64,000 nt of DNA from Paraflavisolibacter caeni (lineage in GTDB: Bacteria; Bacteroidota; Bacteroidia; Chitinophagales; Chitinophagaceae). Position numbers and translations under genes: made by a program. This document shows, in pieces, positions 55,573 through 64,000 of the stretch. The notes below the pieces were generated by a model. That model had not been told where the DNA came from. It did not search any database and saw only the letters and a list, made by a program, of their open reading frames with translations. Location of the stretch: assembly GCF_025628885.1 (NCBI RefSeq), contig NZ_JAOTIF010000005.1:186001-250000 (forward strand), given 5' to 3'. The stretch's first letter is position 1. Each line of letters begins with the position of its first letter.

Positions 55573-58500
55573 ATGCAATCAAGTACCTTAGATAATAAAC
55601 CATCTTCTACCCTTGAGTTTTTATCTGGCGGTGGCGAAATGGGTGAGCGAATCAGAAATTTCGATTGGTCAACAACACCTTTAGGTGCTTTTGAAAACTG
55701 GCCACAAAGTCTGCGTACCTGTATCCGCATCATGCTCACCTCCAGGCAGCCCATCTGGATCGGATGGGGGAAAGAACTCATCAAATTCTATAATGACCCT
55801 TACCAGGCTATTGTCGGGGGCAAGCATCCATGGGCACTAGGCAAGCCGGCATCTGCGGTGTGGAAAGAAATCTGGAAGAACATAGAGCCCATGCTCAGGC
55901 AGGTGATGGAAAAAGATGAAGGTACCTATGTTGAGTCACAACTACTCATCATGGAGCGTAATGGCTACCCGGAAGAGACATACTATACATTTTCCTATAC
56001 ACCTATTCCTGGCGACGATGGAAAAACCGAAGGGATGTTTTGTGCCAATACTGATGATACTGATAAAATCATCAGCGAACGGCAACTCAAAACACTAACG
56101 CAACTGGGTAAACGACTTGCCAATTGCCATTGCAACCAAGAGGTGATTGAAAACACCATAGATACTTTGCAGGAGAACCCGCAGGATTTTCCATTTGCCT
56201 TGTTCCATACCATCAAAGATGGTAAGGCCATCCTGGAACGTTTCACTACCATAGGTAATCACCAAAATGTATTTTTAAAAGAAACGCTCTTAGACTCTGA
56301 TGATCCTATTGCCATAGCAATCAACCGGGCTTTAACTACCAGGGAGTTACATGTATTTGAATACCCGGAAAAAATATTGAAGCATCTTCCTACTGGTGCA
56401 TGGCAAGTACCCCCCAAACATGGCATTGTCATACCCATTATCCAAACCGGGAAGAATGTCCCTTATGGCATCCTCGTTGTGGGCATCAATCCATACCGGT
56501 TACTGGAAGAAAAATACACCAGCCTTTTTTCTTTAGTAGGTGACCAGGTGGCGACTGCATTTGCTGATGTGCACGTATTGGAAGAAGAGCGCAAGCGTGC
56601 GGAAGCCCTGGCCGAGATCGATAAAGCTAAAACCACGTTCTTTTCCAACATCAGCCATGAATTCAGAACACCTTTAACCTTATTGCTGGGTCCCATTGAA
56701 GAAGCGCTTAATGATCTTAATACAATTGAAGAAAACAAAAGGCGTATGGACATTGCCTACCGCAATGCCCTGCGCATGCAGCGACTGGTCAATACCCTGC
56801 TAGAGTTTTCCCGTATTGAAGCAGGAAGAATTGAAGGGTGGTTTACCAAAGTAGACATTTGTTCCTTAACGCAGGAACTTGCCAGTACCTTCCGGTCGGC
56901 TATTGAAAAAGCAGGTTTGCAGCTTCAATTTCATTGTGAGGACATCAAGTCGGAAGTATATGTTGACGTGGACATGTGGGAGAAAATTGTACTCAATCTT
57001 ATTTCCAATGCCTTCAAGTACAGTAAAGAAGGATCGATCACTGTATCTGTAAAGGAAGAAAGTAGCATGGTGCAGTTTTCAGTTGCAGATACGGGCGTTG
57101 GCATTCCACACGACCACCTGGAAAAGATCTTTGACCGTTTTCACCGCATAGAAAACATACAAGGAAGAAGCCAGGAAGGATCCGGAATCGGGCTAGCGAT
57201 GGTTAAAGAGCTGGTACGGTTGCACCAAGGTTCTATTGAAGTGGAAAGCCAAGTTGGAAGAGGTTCAACTTTCACGGTTTCTATCCCGGTTGGGAAAGAT
57301 CACCTGCCTGAAAATAAAATAGTAACAGATTCCTCTATATCAGTAACCGCCCGTCATGCGGATGCTTATGTGCAAGAAGCCATGAAGTGGATTCCCTCAC
57401 CGGAAGAAGACGAACAAGAAGAAAGTGTAGCAGATGCTTCAAAGGAGCCTACTCCGCTCAACACCCCTACTGACAAGAAGTATAAAGTACTGGTTGTGGA
57501 TGATAACAGCGATATGAGGGAATATGTGGAGCGGTTGCTGTCCGTCCAGTTTGAGGTAATAACGGCAGCAGATGGAGCAGATGCCTACCGAAAAGTCCTG
57601 CATTTCAACCCGGATCTTTTGCTTTCTGATGTGATGATGCCAAAGCTGGATGGATTTGGCTTGTTAGAAAAAGTGCGCCAACACCCCGACAGGAAAATGC
57701 TGCCGGTCATTTTATTGTCCGCAAGAGCCGGTGAAGAAGCCAAGGTGGAAGGGTTAGAGGCGGGGGCCGATGATTACCTGATAAAGCCATTTTCGGCCAA
57801 AGAACTGATTGCCAGGGTAGATGCCAATATTAAAATTTCCAAGAGCCGGATTGCCGCTGCCAAAAACCTGCAAAACATCATTCGCCATTCCCCGGTAGCT
57901 ACAGCGCTTTTGCAAGGCCCTTCTTGCATTATTGAAATAGCCAACGAAATGGCACTGGAGATCTGGGGTAGAACCAATGAAGAGGTTATAGGTAAGCCCC
58001 TTATGCAGGCTCTACCAGAAATAGAGGCACAAGGTTTTGGTAAATTACTAGCAGAGGTTTATACAACAGGCAAAACATTCAGGGCCAATGAGACGACAGT
58101 GGAACTGATCCGCTTCGGACAGCCGCAGACAGTGTACGTAAACTTTATTTTTGAACCCTTGCGCAATGACGACAGTGAGATCACTTCCATTATCGCAGTA
58201 GGTATCGATGTTACCGAGCAGGTCATCAGCCGGAGAATAACAGAACAAAGTGAAAAAGAACTCAACGAGCTGGCAAATGCCGTTCCCCAGTTGGTATGGG
58301 CGGCCAACCAAGCCGGCCAAATTACCTATTTTAATGACCGGGTAGCTGAATATGGCGGGGCAAATAAAAACGAAGACGGCACCTGGACATGGGAAGGACT
58401 TGTTCACCCTGATGATTTAATTGCTACAGCAAATACATGGAAGCAGGCGTTGGAACAAGGTACTGCATATCAGGCGGAGCAACGGATCCAAATGAAGGAT

Positions 58501-59385
58501 GGAACTTTCCGGTGGCATTTGAGCCGTGCTTTCCCCTTTAAAGACAAATACGGAAACATTCTTAAATGGTTTGGCAGTGCAACAGATATTCACGTGTCCA
58601 AGGAACATTCCACCATACTGGAAGAGGAAGTTAGAAAGCGGACTGCAGAATTGCATGAACTGAACCATTCTTTACAACGCTCCAACGATGAATTGCAGCA
58701 ATTTGCGCACGTAACCAGCCATGATTTAAAAGAGCCACTGCGCAAGATCAAAACCTTTAATAGCCGCCTGGCTGAAGATCCAGATAATACTTTAACAGAA
58801 AAGTCGAGGAAATTCATTCAAAAAATTGACTCTGCTTCTGACAGGATGTTTGCCATGATCGAGGGCGTTTTAAACTATTCGGTTCTCAATGCCAGCGAAC
58901 AAAAGATTGAAGCGGTTCAGCTTGATGGCATTCTCCAAAATATTGAGTCTGATCTGGAGTTGCTGATCACGCAGAAACAGGCAGTTCTTCATTATACGGG
59001 TCTCCCCATCATAGAAGGATCAGCCGTGTTGTTGTATCAGTTGTTTTATAACCTGATCAATAATTCATTGAAATTTTCCAAGCCTGATGTACCTCCTGTG
59101 ATCCATATTTTTGTCGATTGGGGTTCTCACCATGAAAGTGGATGGGCAGTTATTAAGGTGCAGGATAATGGAATCGGCTTTAACCAGCGTTATGCCGAAA
59201 GAATATTTGAAAGTTTTACACGTCTTAACTCAAAGGACCAGTTTGAAGGTACAGGTTTAGGATTATCTTTATGTAAAAGGATTGTAGAACGACATGGTGG
59301 TTCCATAGAAGCCACCGGCAAACTGGGTGAAGGAGCGATCTTTACCATTCGTCTCCCGATCATCCAAAACCGAACAAGCATTTAA
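55573..59385 (+). CDS. Hybrid sensor histidine kinase with two kinase cores, receiver and PAS domains
   Basis: 1270 residues, no membrane helices, so cytoplasmic. Order: PAS-like domain (about 20-165; FDWSTTPLGAFENWPQSL), GAF-like domain (about 175-335), first HisKA with His362 in FFSNISHEFRTPLTLLLGP, HATPase (NLISNAFKYS, DTGVGIP, GSGIGLAMVKELV), a receiver domain with Asp686 in LLSDVMMPKLDGFG and LIKPFSAKELIARV, two PAS domains (about 765-890 and 900-1015), then a second HisKA with His1050 in FAHVTSHDLKEPLRKIKTF and HATPase (NLINNSLKFS, GTGLGLSLCKRIVERHGG). The response-regulator gene three bases downstream is the evident partner of the second core. The signal and target genes are unknown. 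Confidence 0.9.
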   Translation: MQSSTLDNKPSSTLEFLSGGGEMGERIRNFDWSTTPLGAFENWPQSLRTCIRIMLTSRQPIWIGWGKELIKFYNDPYQAIVGGKHPWALGKPASAVWKEIWKNIEPMLRQVMEKDEGTYVESQLLIMERNGYPEETYYTFSYTPIPGDDGKTEGMFCANTDDTDKIISERQLKTLTQLGKRLANCHCNQEVIENTIDTLQENPQDFPFALFHTIKDGKAILERFTTIGNHQNVFLKETLLDSDDPIAIAINRALTTRELHVFEYPEKILKHLPTGAWQVPPKHGIVIPIIQTGKNVPYGILVVGINPYRLLEEKYTSLFSLVGDQVATAFADVHVLEEERKRAEALAEIDKAKTTFFSNISHEFRTPLTLLLGPIEEALNDLNTIEENKRRMDIAYRNALRMQRLVNTLLEFSRIEAGRIEGWFTKVDICSLTQELASTFRSAIEKAGLQLQFHCEDIKSEVYVDVDMWEKIVLNLISNAFKYSKEGSITVSVKEESSMVQFSVADTGVGIPHDHLEKIFDRFHRIENIQGRSQEGSGIGLAMVKELVRLHQGSIEVESQVGRGSTFTVSIPVGKDHLPENKIVTDSSISVTARHADAYVQEAMKWIPSPEEDEQEESVADASKEPTPLNTPTDKKYKVLVVDDNSDMREYVERLLSVQFEVITAADGADAYRKVLHFNPDLLLSDVMMPKLDGFGLLEKVRQHPDRKMLPVILLSARAGEEAKVEGLEAGADDYLIKPFSAKELIARVDANIKISKSRIAAAKNLQNIIRHSPVATALLQGPSCIIEIANEMALEIWGRTNEEVIGKPLMQALPEIEAQGFGKLLAEVYTTGKTFRANETTVELIRFGQPQTVYVNFIFEPLRNDDSEITSIIAVGIDVTEQVISRRITEQSEKELNELANAVPQLVWAANQAGQITYFNDRVAEYGGANKNEDGTWTWEGLVHPDDLIATANTWKQALEQGTAYQAEQRIQMKDGTFRWHLSRAFPFKDKYGNILKWFGSATDIHVSKEHSTILEEEVRKRTAELHELNHSLQRSNDELQQFAHVTSHDLKEPLRKIKTFNSRLAEDPDNTLTEKSRKFIQKIDSASDRMFAMIEGVLNYSVLNASEQKIEAVQLDGILQNIESDLELLITQKQAVLHYTGLPIIEGSAVLLYQLFYNLINNSLKFSKPDVPPVIHIFVDWGSHHESGWAVIKVQDNGIGFNQRYAERIFESFTRLNSKDQFEGTGLGLSLCKRIVERHGGSIEATGKLGEGAIFTIRLPIIQNRTSI

Positions 59386-59388
59386 ACT

Positions 59389-59778
59389 ATGAAGAGAGTT
59401 GTTTTAATAGATGATGACAGGGATGATGCAGAGGTATTTCAAGAAGCATTGGAAGAGGTAGGCAATCATTTTGTTTTTCAATACTTTGAAAATGGAGAAA
59501 GTGCTTTAGCCGAATGGTCAAAGGAAGAAAAGCTTTTGCCAGATATTATTTTCCTTGATCTTAACCTGCCCCAAATCAGTGGCTGGGAAATTCTACAGCA
59601 TGTAAGGCAGACCCATGACCTGGCTTCCATCCCGGTGGTCATGTATACCACATCGTCCCTGAAAAGTGAGTTGGAAATGTCACTTGACCAAGGTGCCAAT
59701 TTCTTTATTACCAAGCCAACCAATTACAATGAGCTCAAACGTTTGCTCGCAGAAGTGCTCGGTAAAGTATTGATGTAG
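59389..59778 (+). CDS. Single-domain response regulator (CheY-like receiver)
   Basis: 129 residues, a lone receiver domain: acidic pocket VVLIDDDRDDAEVF (Asp8-Asp10), phosphoacceptor Asp57 in IIFLDLNLPQISGWE, Thr in MYTTSS and Lys109 in FITKP. There is no output domain. It begins three bases after the hybrid kinase stop and is surely co-transcribed and phosphorylated by its second kinase core, as in Rcp1-type pairs following phytochrome-like kinases. It may pass phosphate onward or control another protein by contact. Confidence 0.9.
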   Translation: MKRVVLIDDDRDDAEVFQEALEEVGNHFVFQYFENGESALAEWSKEEKLLPDIIFLDLNLPQISGWEILQHVRQTHDLASIPVVMYTTSSLKSELEMSLDQGANFFITKPTNYNELKRLLAEVLGKVLM

Positions 59779-59779
59779 T

Positions 59780-59807
59780 AAAAAAAGCACCTCATTTCTG
59801 AAGTGCT
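59780..59807. terminator. Terminator hairpin with GAAA tetraloop (read on the minus strand)
   Basis: On the minus strand a nine-base-pair stem (AGCACTTCA with TGAGGTGCT, one G-U pair) is capped by GAAA and followed by seven T residues (plus-strand A run 59780-59786). It ends the RNA-binding-protein gene at 59840-60169 and probably also serves the converging regulator gene. Confidence 0.8.
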
Positions 59808-59839
59808 CTATTCTTAGATGTCTTTATAAAGACGTTGGC

Positions 59840-60169
59840 TTAATACCTGTTCTTATTAAAACCGCCACCTTTGTAACCACCACCGTTATTGCTACGGAAA
59901 GGATTGTTACTACGAGCAGGCCTGTCTTCTTTAGGTTTAGCTTCCATTACTTTAATGGTTCTGCCATCAACAGTTGCGCTATCCAGTTCAGCAATTGCTT
60001 TTTTAGCAGCTGCATCATCAGACATCTCCACAAATCCAAAACCTCTGGATCTTCCTGTTTCCCTGTCACTGATCACTTTAGCTGATGCTACTTCTCCATA
60101 AGGAGTAAAAAATTCTCTTAAGTCTTCATCCTGTACGTTGAAGCTTAAGTTTGATACATAAATGTTCAT
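59840..60169 (-). CDS. RRM-type RNA-binding protein with Gly/Asn-rich tail
   Basis: 109 residues: one RNA recognition motif (residues 1-80) with RNP2 IYVSNL (3-8) and RNP1 RGFGFVEM (42-49), and a short disordered tail rich in Arg, Asn and Gly (RSNNGGGYKGGGFNKNRY). Bacterial proteins of this type bind single-stranded RNA and are often induced by cold or act in post-transcriptional control. The next gene upstream on this strand ends at 60402, leaving about 230 bases of leader and promoter, long enough for a regulated 5' untranslated region; I could not identify a defined structure there. Confidence 0.92.
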   Translation of the reverse strand: MNIYVSNLSFNVQDEDLREFFTPYGEVASAKVISDRETGRSRGFGFVEMSDDAAAKKAIAELDSATVDGRTIKVMEAKPKEDRPARSNNPFRSNNGGGYKGGGFNKNRY

Positions 60170-60401
60170 GCTTGATTATTGATAATTTTTTTAACAGATC
60201 TGAGAAAGGCAAGGAGTAAGAAACTAACTAAGATGCAGGTGAAGCAGAATAATTAACGATTACTAATGCAAAGCTCAAATTAACGTGGCGAAGATAGCAT
60301 TTAATTTGAATTCATCTGCCAATTATTTCATAAGAAATCCTTATTTTATCAATTTGAATGCACCAGACCAGGCAATCAGTCCCCAATTATCCCTCAGAAC
60401 A

Positions 60402-61004
60402 TTATTTTTCCAGCTTTAATTGTTCAAAAAACACATCTTCAGCAGCTTCCCTTATTTCTCCTGGTTTCAGATCACCCAACGACAGGTCTTCAATCGATAC
60501 GCGGATCAGGCGCATACAACGATGCCTTACAGCCGCTACCATCTTACGAACCTGGCGATACCTGCCCTCGGTAAGTGTTATCAACAGCCAGGTGCTTGTA
60601 ATATAAGCTGGAAAGTTACGGGGAGAAGGAAAAATATCCCCCGGCGGCTCCACGATCTGAACCTCGCAGGGAGGTGTTGTGTATTCACCTCCTCCTTTTA
60701 TCCTGATCGTTACACCCGTGCGTAACTGATGCAGGGCTTCCGCATCCATCTTATGTCTCACCTGGACCAAATAGGTGCGCTTGTGGGGCACCTCACTCTG
60801 AAACAGAAGGGCTGTTACCTTTTTGTTCGTCGTCAACAGTAACAAACCTTCAGAATGTTTATCCAGCCTGCCAATAGCATGAGTACCTTCAGGAAAATCA
60901 AAGGCAAGATCACCTAATAAATCACCCGGATAGGGACTAATGAACTGTGATTCCATACCATAAGGTTTGTTCACAATAAAATAGCGGAGTGGACCTGGAT
61001 TCAT
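60402..61004 (-). CDS. Pseudouridine synthase of the RsuA/RluE type
   Basis: About 200 residues counted from the ATG at 61004 (MNPGPLRYFIVNKPYGM); the frame is open to an ATG at 61043, which would add 13 residues before the usual family start. The catalytic Asp lies in HAIGRLDKHSEGLLLLT; KRTYLVQVRHKMD and the C-terminal TEGRYRQVRKMVAAVRHRCMRLIRVSI complete the RsuA/RluB/E/F pattern. There is no S4 RNA-binding domain, which is the form of RluE (23S rRNA position 2457) and supports that specificity. Single gene, cytoplasmic. Confidence 0.88.
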   Translation of the reverse strand: MNPGPLRYFIVNKPYGMESQFISPYPGDLLGDLAFDFPEGTHAIGRLDKHSEGLLLLTTNKKVTALLFQSEVPHKRTYLVQVRHKMDAEALHQLRTGVTIRIKGGGEYTTPPCEVQIVEPPGDIFPSPRNFPAYITSTWLLITLTEGRYRQVRKMVAAVRHRCMRLIRVSIEDLSLGDLKPGEIREAAEDVFFEQLKLEK

Positions 61005-61191
61005 GAAAACAAGATAGGGCAATTTGCCTGAATAACCACTCATTTACCAGTCGTTGCACAATAGCATCATCTTCACCTCTCTCCAACGCACCTGTTATTC
61101 AGATTTATTAGTCCGGCATTTATATGGGAGCCGCCAATGTCTCGGACTTCTTCATTAGACTGGCAATCGAGTCTTAATAGGATTAGAATAG

Positions 61192-61223
61192 GAAGCAGGA
61201 AAGGGTACCCCCTCTCCTGTTTC
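61192..61223 (-). terminator. Hairpin downstream of the large adhesin-like gene
   Basis: A 14-base stem (one mismatch, one G-U pair) with a four-base loop, read on the minus strand about 35 bases after the stop at 61258. The sequence after the stem is only moderately T-rich, so this is a probable rather than strong terminator. Confidence 0.45.
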
Positions 61224-61257
61224 TTTGATTGAGGCACATTAACCCCAGACTTCAATA

Positions 61258-64000
61258 TTATTGTTTTATCACTTTTTCTCCTGTCATGTATTCCCCATTT
61301 TTCACCTGGACGTAATAAATGCCTGCAGATAATCCTTTAATTGAAATAACCTGGGTGTTACTTGTCAGGCGTCGCTTTATCACAAGTGCACCACTTGCAT
61401 TATACACCTGGATGATAGCACCTACTTCCAACTTGTTGACTCGTATGTTCAGGTTGTCTGTTGCCGGATTGGGATAAAGCGTCACCTTGTTAGTAGCGAT
61501 GTCCTCTGGAGCCATATCCACTTTCAGGCTGATTGAAGAAGCAGAAGCACAACTACCCAATTTGCAGCCATGCTCCAGATGATCCTGAACATCTGAAGAT
61601 GCAACACAGATGGTTTTTCCATTATGACAGATCATGACCTTGTCACTGTTCCTGCCACAGGTTACATCCAGGATGTTGATCGAAATAGAAGCAGTGGCTG
61701 TGCACCCCTTAATATCCACAATGTTTACTTTATAAGTCCCTGCTTTGCTTACTGGTATAGACTGACTCGTTTCTCCAGTGGTCCATTGATACGTATATGG
61801 AACTGTGCCTCCGGATGGTTTTGCAGTAACGGTAAGGGAAGAGGGACCATAGCCAATATACAATGTATTTTTTTCATCAACAGACGAATTCATAGCATAG
61901 ACATCCGGAATGGCTACTGTTAATTGAACAGGATTAGCATCATCACAATCTGTATTTAGAATAGAATAACCTACAGGAGCTACTGGTTCCGCTAACAACT
62001 TTGGCTCCTTGCCAAGACCGTCACCATCTGCATCTACATAATACAGTTTGTATACGGTTAATGTTTGTGTCTTTGGTGTTGCAGGAGCAAAGGTATCATC
62101 ACCTTCCTGCATCGCAGTAATCATAGCAGTACCAGCTTCTATAATATGAACTTTACCATTAACAATTGTTGCTACATTTTGATTTGAACTGATATAGGTT
62201 ATTGGTAATTGTGATGAGGCTGTCGCCTGAGGATCAAAATCACTATCACCTGCAATTTTATCAGCTATGGCATTAAAGGTTATGATTTGATCATGTTTCA
62301 AGATTGTTAAAGCAACATCATTTCCTGTTCCTCCTTTATATGTAATTGTAAAAGAATTCACTCCTAATGAAATAACACTTCCTTCTTCAAGACCTTGAAA
62401 AGTACCACTTACTGGTTTGTTACCGGAGTTGTCGATGATCAAATGGCTCTCAGCACTCAGTAAGGAATTATTACCCAGATCTGTAAGAGAAAGCTTCGCG
62501 TTATTCAGGGTAACACCATTTGCAACGATTTTGTCAAAAGCTTTTAGATCACTGTTCAATTCAAGGGCATAAGTTGCATCGGAATTTAAAAATATAGAGC
62601 CTGTGGTGGTAAATGTACCTACAGAATTACCGGGAGCAATTGCTGCTCCTGTGCCAGAACCTGTACCAACAGTTATAGCGGCAGAACTGCTGCCTGAGCC
62701 ACTAAAAATACCGGCATTCACCAACAGGGCACTGCGAGTGGAACCGTTCACGATAAGCGTTCCTCCATTTACATTCGTTACTCCTTGATACAGGTTGTTG
62801 CCGCTTAATATAAGCTTGCCTTTATTGACAGTTACGGCACTTGAATTAGGACCGGTAATGGTTGAAGTAACACCGGAACCACTAATAAAATTACCATTGC
62901 AAATAGGGCCTGAAATCACCTGGGTCCCTGTTCCAATTTTAATCAGGTCAACCCTGCCCAGATCTACAAAAAAGCTATGATTTGAAGTATCCAGTGGGCC
63001 GCGGCCAATAGTTCCGGCAAAATTCCCATCCTGGTCATCAGCTCCAATCACCAAAGTAGCGGGTCTTGCTGTCATGCTTGTTTTCGAAATGATATAAGCA
63101 TCATCAGTTCCGTCTAAAGCACCAATGGTTTGTTTCACTGCTGCATTACCGGAACCTGTAAAAATCAGGACGGCCGTACCTTCTGAACCAAGGATCAAAC
63201 GTTGCTTCTTCGGCAATAACACATCGTCTGCATCGGATGTATTGCCTGTTGTATTGTGTAGTTCAATATTGCCTTGTGCCACATTCAAAGGTCCGCTAAA
63301 TTCGTCCCAATTCATGGCTGCCTGAATGCGTAAGCCTGCAAATGACCCTGAATTCCCATATATTGGCGTTTTCACCTTAAGCCCCTGTATTCCAGCTACT
63401 TTTAGAGGAATCCTTGAATTGTTGTTGGCACTTCCCATGAAAAGCTTACGGGCTCCACTATTGATCAATGTCATATCAATGGAAGGCATTCCCGAAAGTG
63501 TAGCAAAAGTTAATTTACCATCGTTTAATCCGCTTGCCAGTGTCAATTCCGATGTTCCACCTGCCGCATAACTTAATGTTCCGATCGTGATGTTATCTTC
63601 AAGCGTTACGCCTGGAATATTCGCAAAGGAGATACCACCAAATGTAGCAGTTGCATTATTACCACTTGGCAGCACACCCCCACTCCAGTTGGTTGGAACA
63701 AGCCATTTTTGAAAACGTTGTGCCGACCCGTTCGTAATTGTATTTGTAGCATTGATTGCAGTACCACCGGGCTTCAAGGCCAGCTGGAAAGTATTTTCAG
63801 AAGCAGCTACTACAGTATAAACAGTATTGGCAGTAAATCCGCCTGGTACAGTACCTGTTAATTTCACATGTTCACCCGCTACCAGAGTTTGGCCTGGCCA
63901 TAATAAATCAGGACTGCCACCGGTAGAAGATATTGTACTGGTAGTAATTCCTGATGGTATACGCTCTCCCGTGCCGTTTGCTATGGTGGTGGTAGGTGTA
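61258..64000 (-). CDS. Large secreted adhesin-like protein with autotransporter-associated repeats and type IX sorting tail, N-terminus outside window
   Basis: The frame is open through the right edge of the window, so the start is missing; the GTG near 63867 is internal. More than 900 residues are visible. An opening Thr/Gly-rich segment is followed by beta-helix-like passenger repeats: NWSGGVLPSGNNATATFGGISF, VNKGKLILSGNNLYQGVTNVNGGTLIVNGST, GSGSGTGAAIAPGNSVGTFTTTG-like units. Then come an Ig-like Big2 domain (ITFNAIADKIAGDSDFD; ATIVNGKVHIIEAGTAMITA), a SprB-like segment (SKAGTYKVNIVDIKGCTATASI), a Cys-rich KVMICHNGKTICVASSDVQDHL motif, and a type IX sorting domain (LYPNPATDNLNIRV; LSAGIYYVQVKNGEYMTGEKVIKQ). 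A surface adhesin or gliding-associated protein is likely. Confidence 0.8.
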   Translation of the reverse strand, partial: TPTTTIANGTGERIPSGITTSTISSTGGSPDLLWPGQTLVAGEHVKLTGTVPGGFTANTVYTVVAASENTFQLALKPGGTAINATNTITNGSAQRFQKWLVPTNWSGGVLPSGNNATATFGGISFANIPGVTLEDNITIGTLSYAAGGTSELTLASGLNDGKLTFATLSGMPSIDMTLINSGARKLFMGSANNNSRIPLKVAGIQGLKVKTPIYGNSGSFAGLRIQAAMNWDEFSGPLNVAQGNIELHNTTGNTSDADDVLLPKKQRLILGSEGTAVLIFTGSGNAAVKQTIGALDGTDDAYIISKTSMTARPATLVIGADDQDGNFAGTIGRGPLDTSNHSFFVDLGRVDLIKIGTGTQVISGPICNGNFISGSGVTSTITGPNSSAVTVNKGKLILSGNNLYQGVTNVNGGTLIVNGSTRSALLVNAGIFSGSGSSSAAITVGTGSGTGAAIAPGNSVGTFTTTGSIFLNSDATYALELNSDLKAFDKIVANGVTLNNAKLSLTDLGNNSLLSAESHLIIDNSGNKPVSGTFQGLEEGSVISLGVNSFTITYKGGTGNDVALTILKHDQIITFNAIADKIAGDSDFDPQATASSQLPITYISSNQNVATIVNGKVHIIEAGTAMITAMQEGDDTFAPATPKTQTLTVYKLYYVDADGDGLGKEPKLLAEPVAPVGYSILNTDCDDANPVQLTVAIPDVYAMNSSVDEKNTLYIGYGPSSLTVTAKPSGGTVPYTYQWTTGETSQSIPVSKAGTYKVNIVDIKGCTATASISINILDVTCGRNSDKVMICHNGKTICVASSDVQDHLEHGCKLGSCASASSISLKVDMAPEDIATNKVTLYPNPATDNLNIRVNKLEVGAIIQVYNASGALVIKRRLTSNTQVISIKGLSAGIYYVQVKNGEYMTGEKVIKQ

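Noticed and set aside
61073-61255. 60-codon open frame between the pseudouridine synthase and the adhesin-like gene
   Set aside because: It covers the probable terminator hairpin, has no domain or signal and looks like chance.

Overview
The window reads as the chromosome of a Bacteroidota bacterium, most likely of the Chitinophagaceae/Sphingobacteriales type (inference). Supporting signs are three SusC/SusD outer-membrane pairs, fasciclin, DUF5007, DUF5008-like and DUF4983 lipoproteins, two proteins ending in type IX secretion sorting domains, a pre-ATP-grasp ligase and near absence of Shine-Dalgarno sequences. No tRNA, rRNA, insertion sequence, integrase or CRISPR array was seen.

Layout. 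1-7.1 kb is a housekeeping mixture: the end of a beta-barrel protein, a short AraC regulator, YjbQ with a TauE/SafE permease, a His/Tyr/Gly-rich secreted protein with three 54-bp repeats, a small NTF2-like lipoprotein and a GH2 beta-galactosidase. 7.1-26.5 kb is one long minus-strand run of eleven genes: SusC, SusD, fasciclin, DUF5007, then a second SusC, SusD, fasciclin, followed by a delta-60 propeller lipoprotein and an M60 zinc peptidase flanked by two phosphodiesterase-fold/LamG lipoproteins. It looks like a glycoprotein-directed uptake locus. A tandem LacI-type operator lies upstream and a U-tailed hairpin closes the run.

26.9-32.1 kb holds an LLM flavin oxidoreductase, DUF1737, a 98-residue unknown, two arrays of five 11-bp repeats, an SDR, a DJ-1/PfpI protein and an orphan pre-ATP-grasp ligase.

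32.2-52.9 kb is the most interesting part: a plus-strand polysaccharide-utilization-type block (SusC, SusD, unknown secreted protein with lyase-like looks, DUF4861 lipoprotein, GH105 unsaturated uronyl hydrolase) runs straight into a complete myo-inositol catabolic set (iolJ, iolB, iolC, iolD, iolA/mmsA, iolE, iolG), a sodium/solute symporter and a LacI-family regulator. Palindromes with shared half-sites lie before the first SusC and before the symporter. The arrangement suggests that the bacterium takes a uronate-linked inositol glycan apart outside the cytoplasm and burns the released inositol inside; plant glycosyl inositol phosphorylceramide head groups would fit, but this is a hypothesis.

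53-64 kb holds a Kelch/CBM6-like/type IX-secreted protein, a large hybrid histidine kinase with two kinase cores plus a single-domain response regulator, an RRM RNA-binding protein, an RluE/RsuA-type pseudouridine synthase and, cut by the window end, a long adhesin-like protein with autotransporter-associated repeats and a type IX sorting tail.
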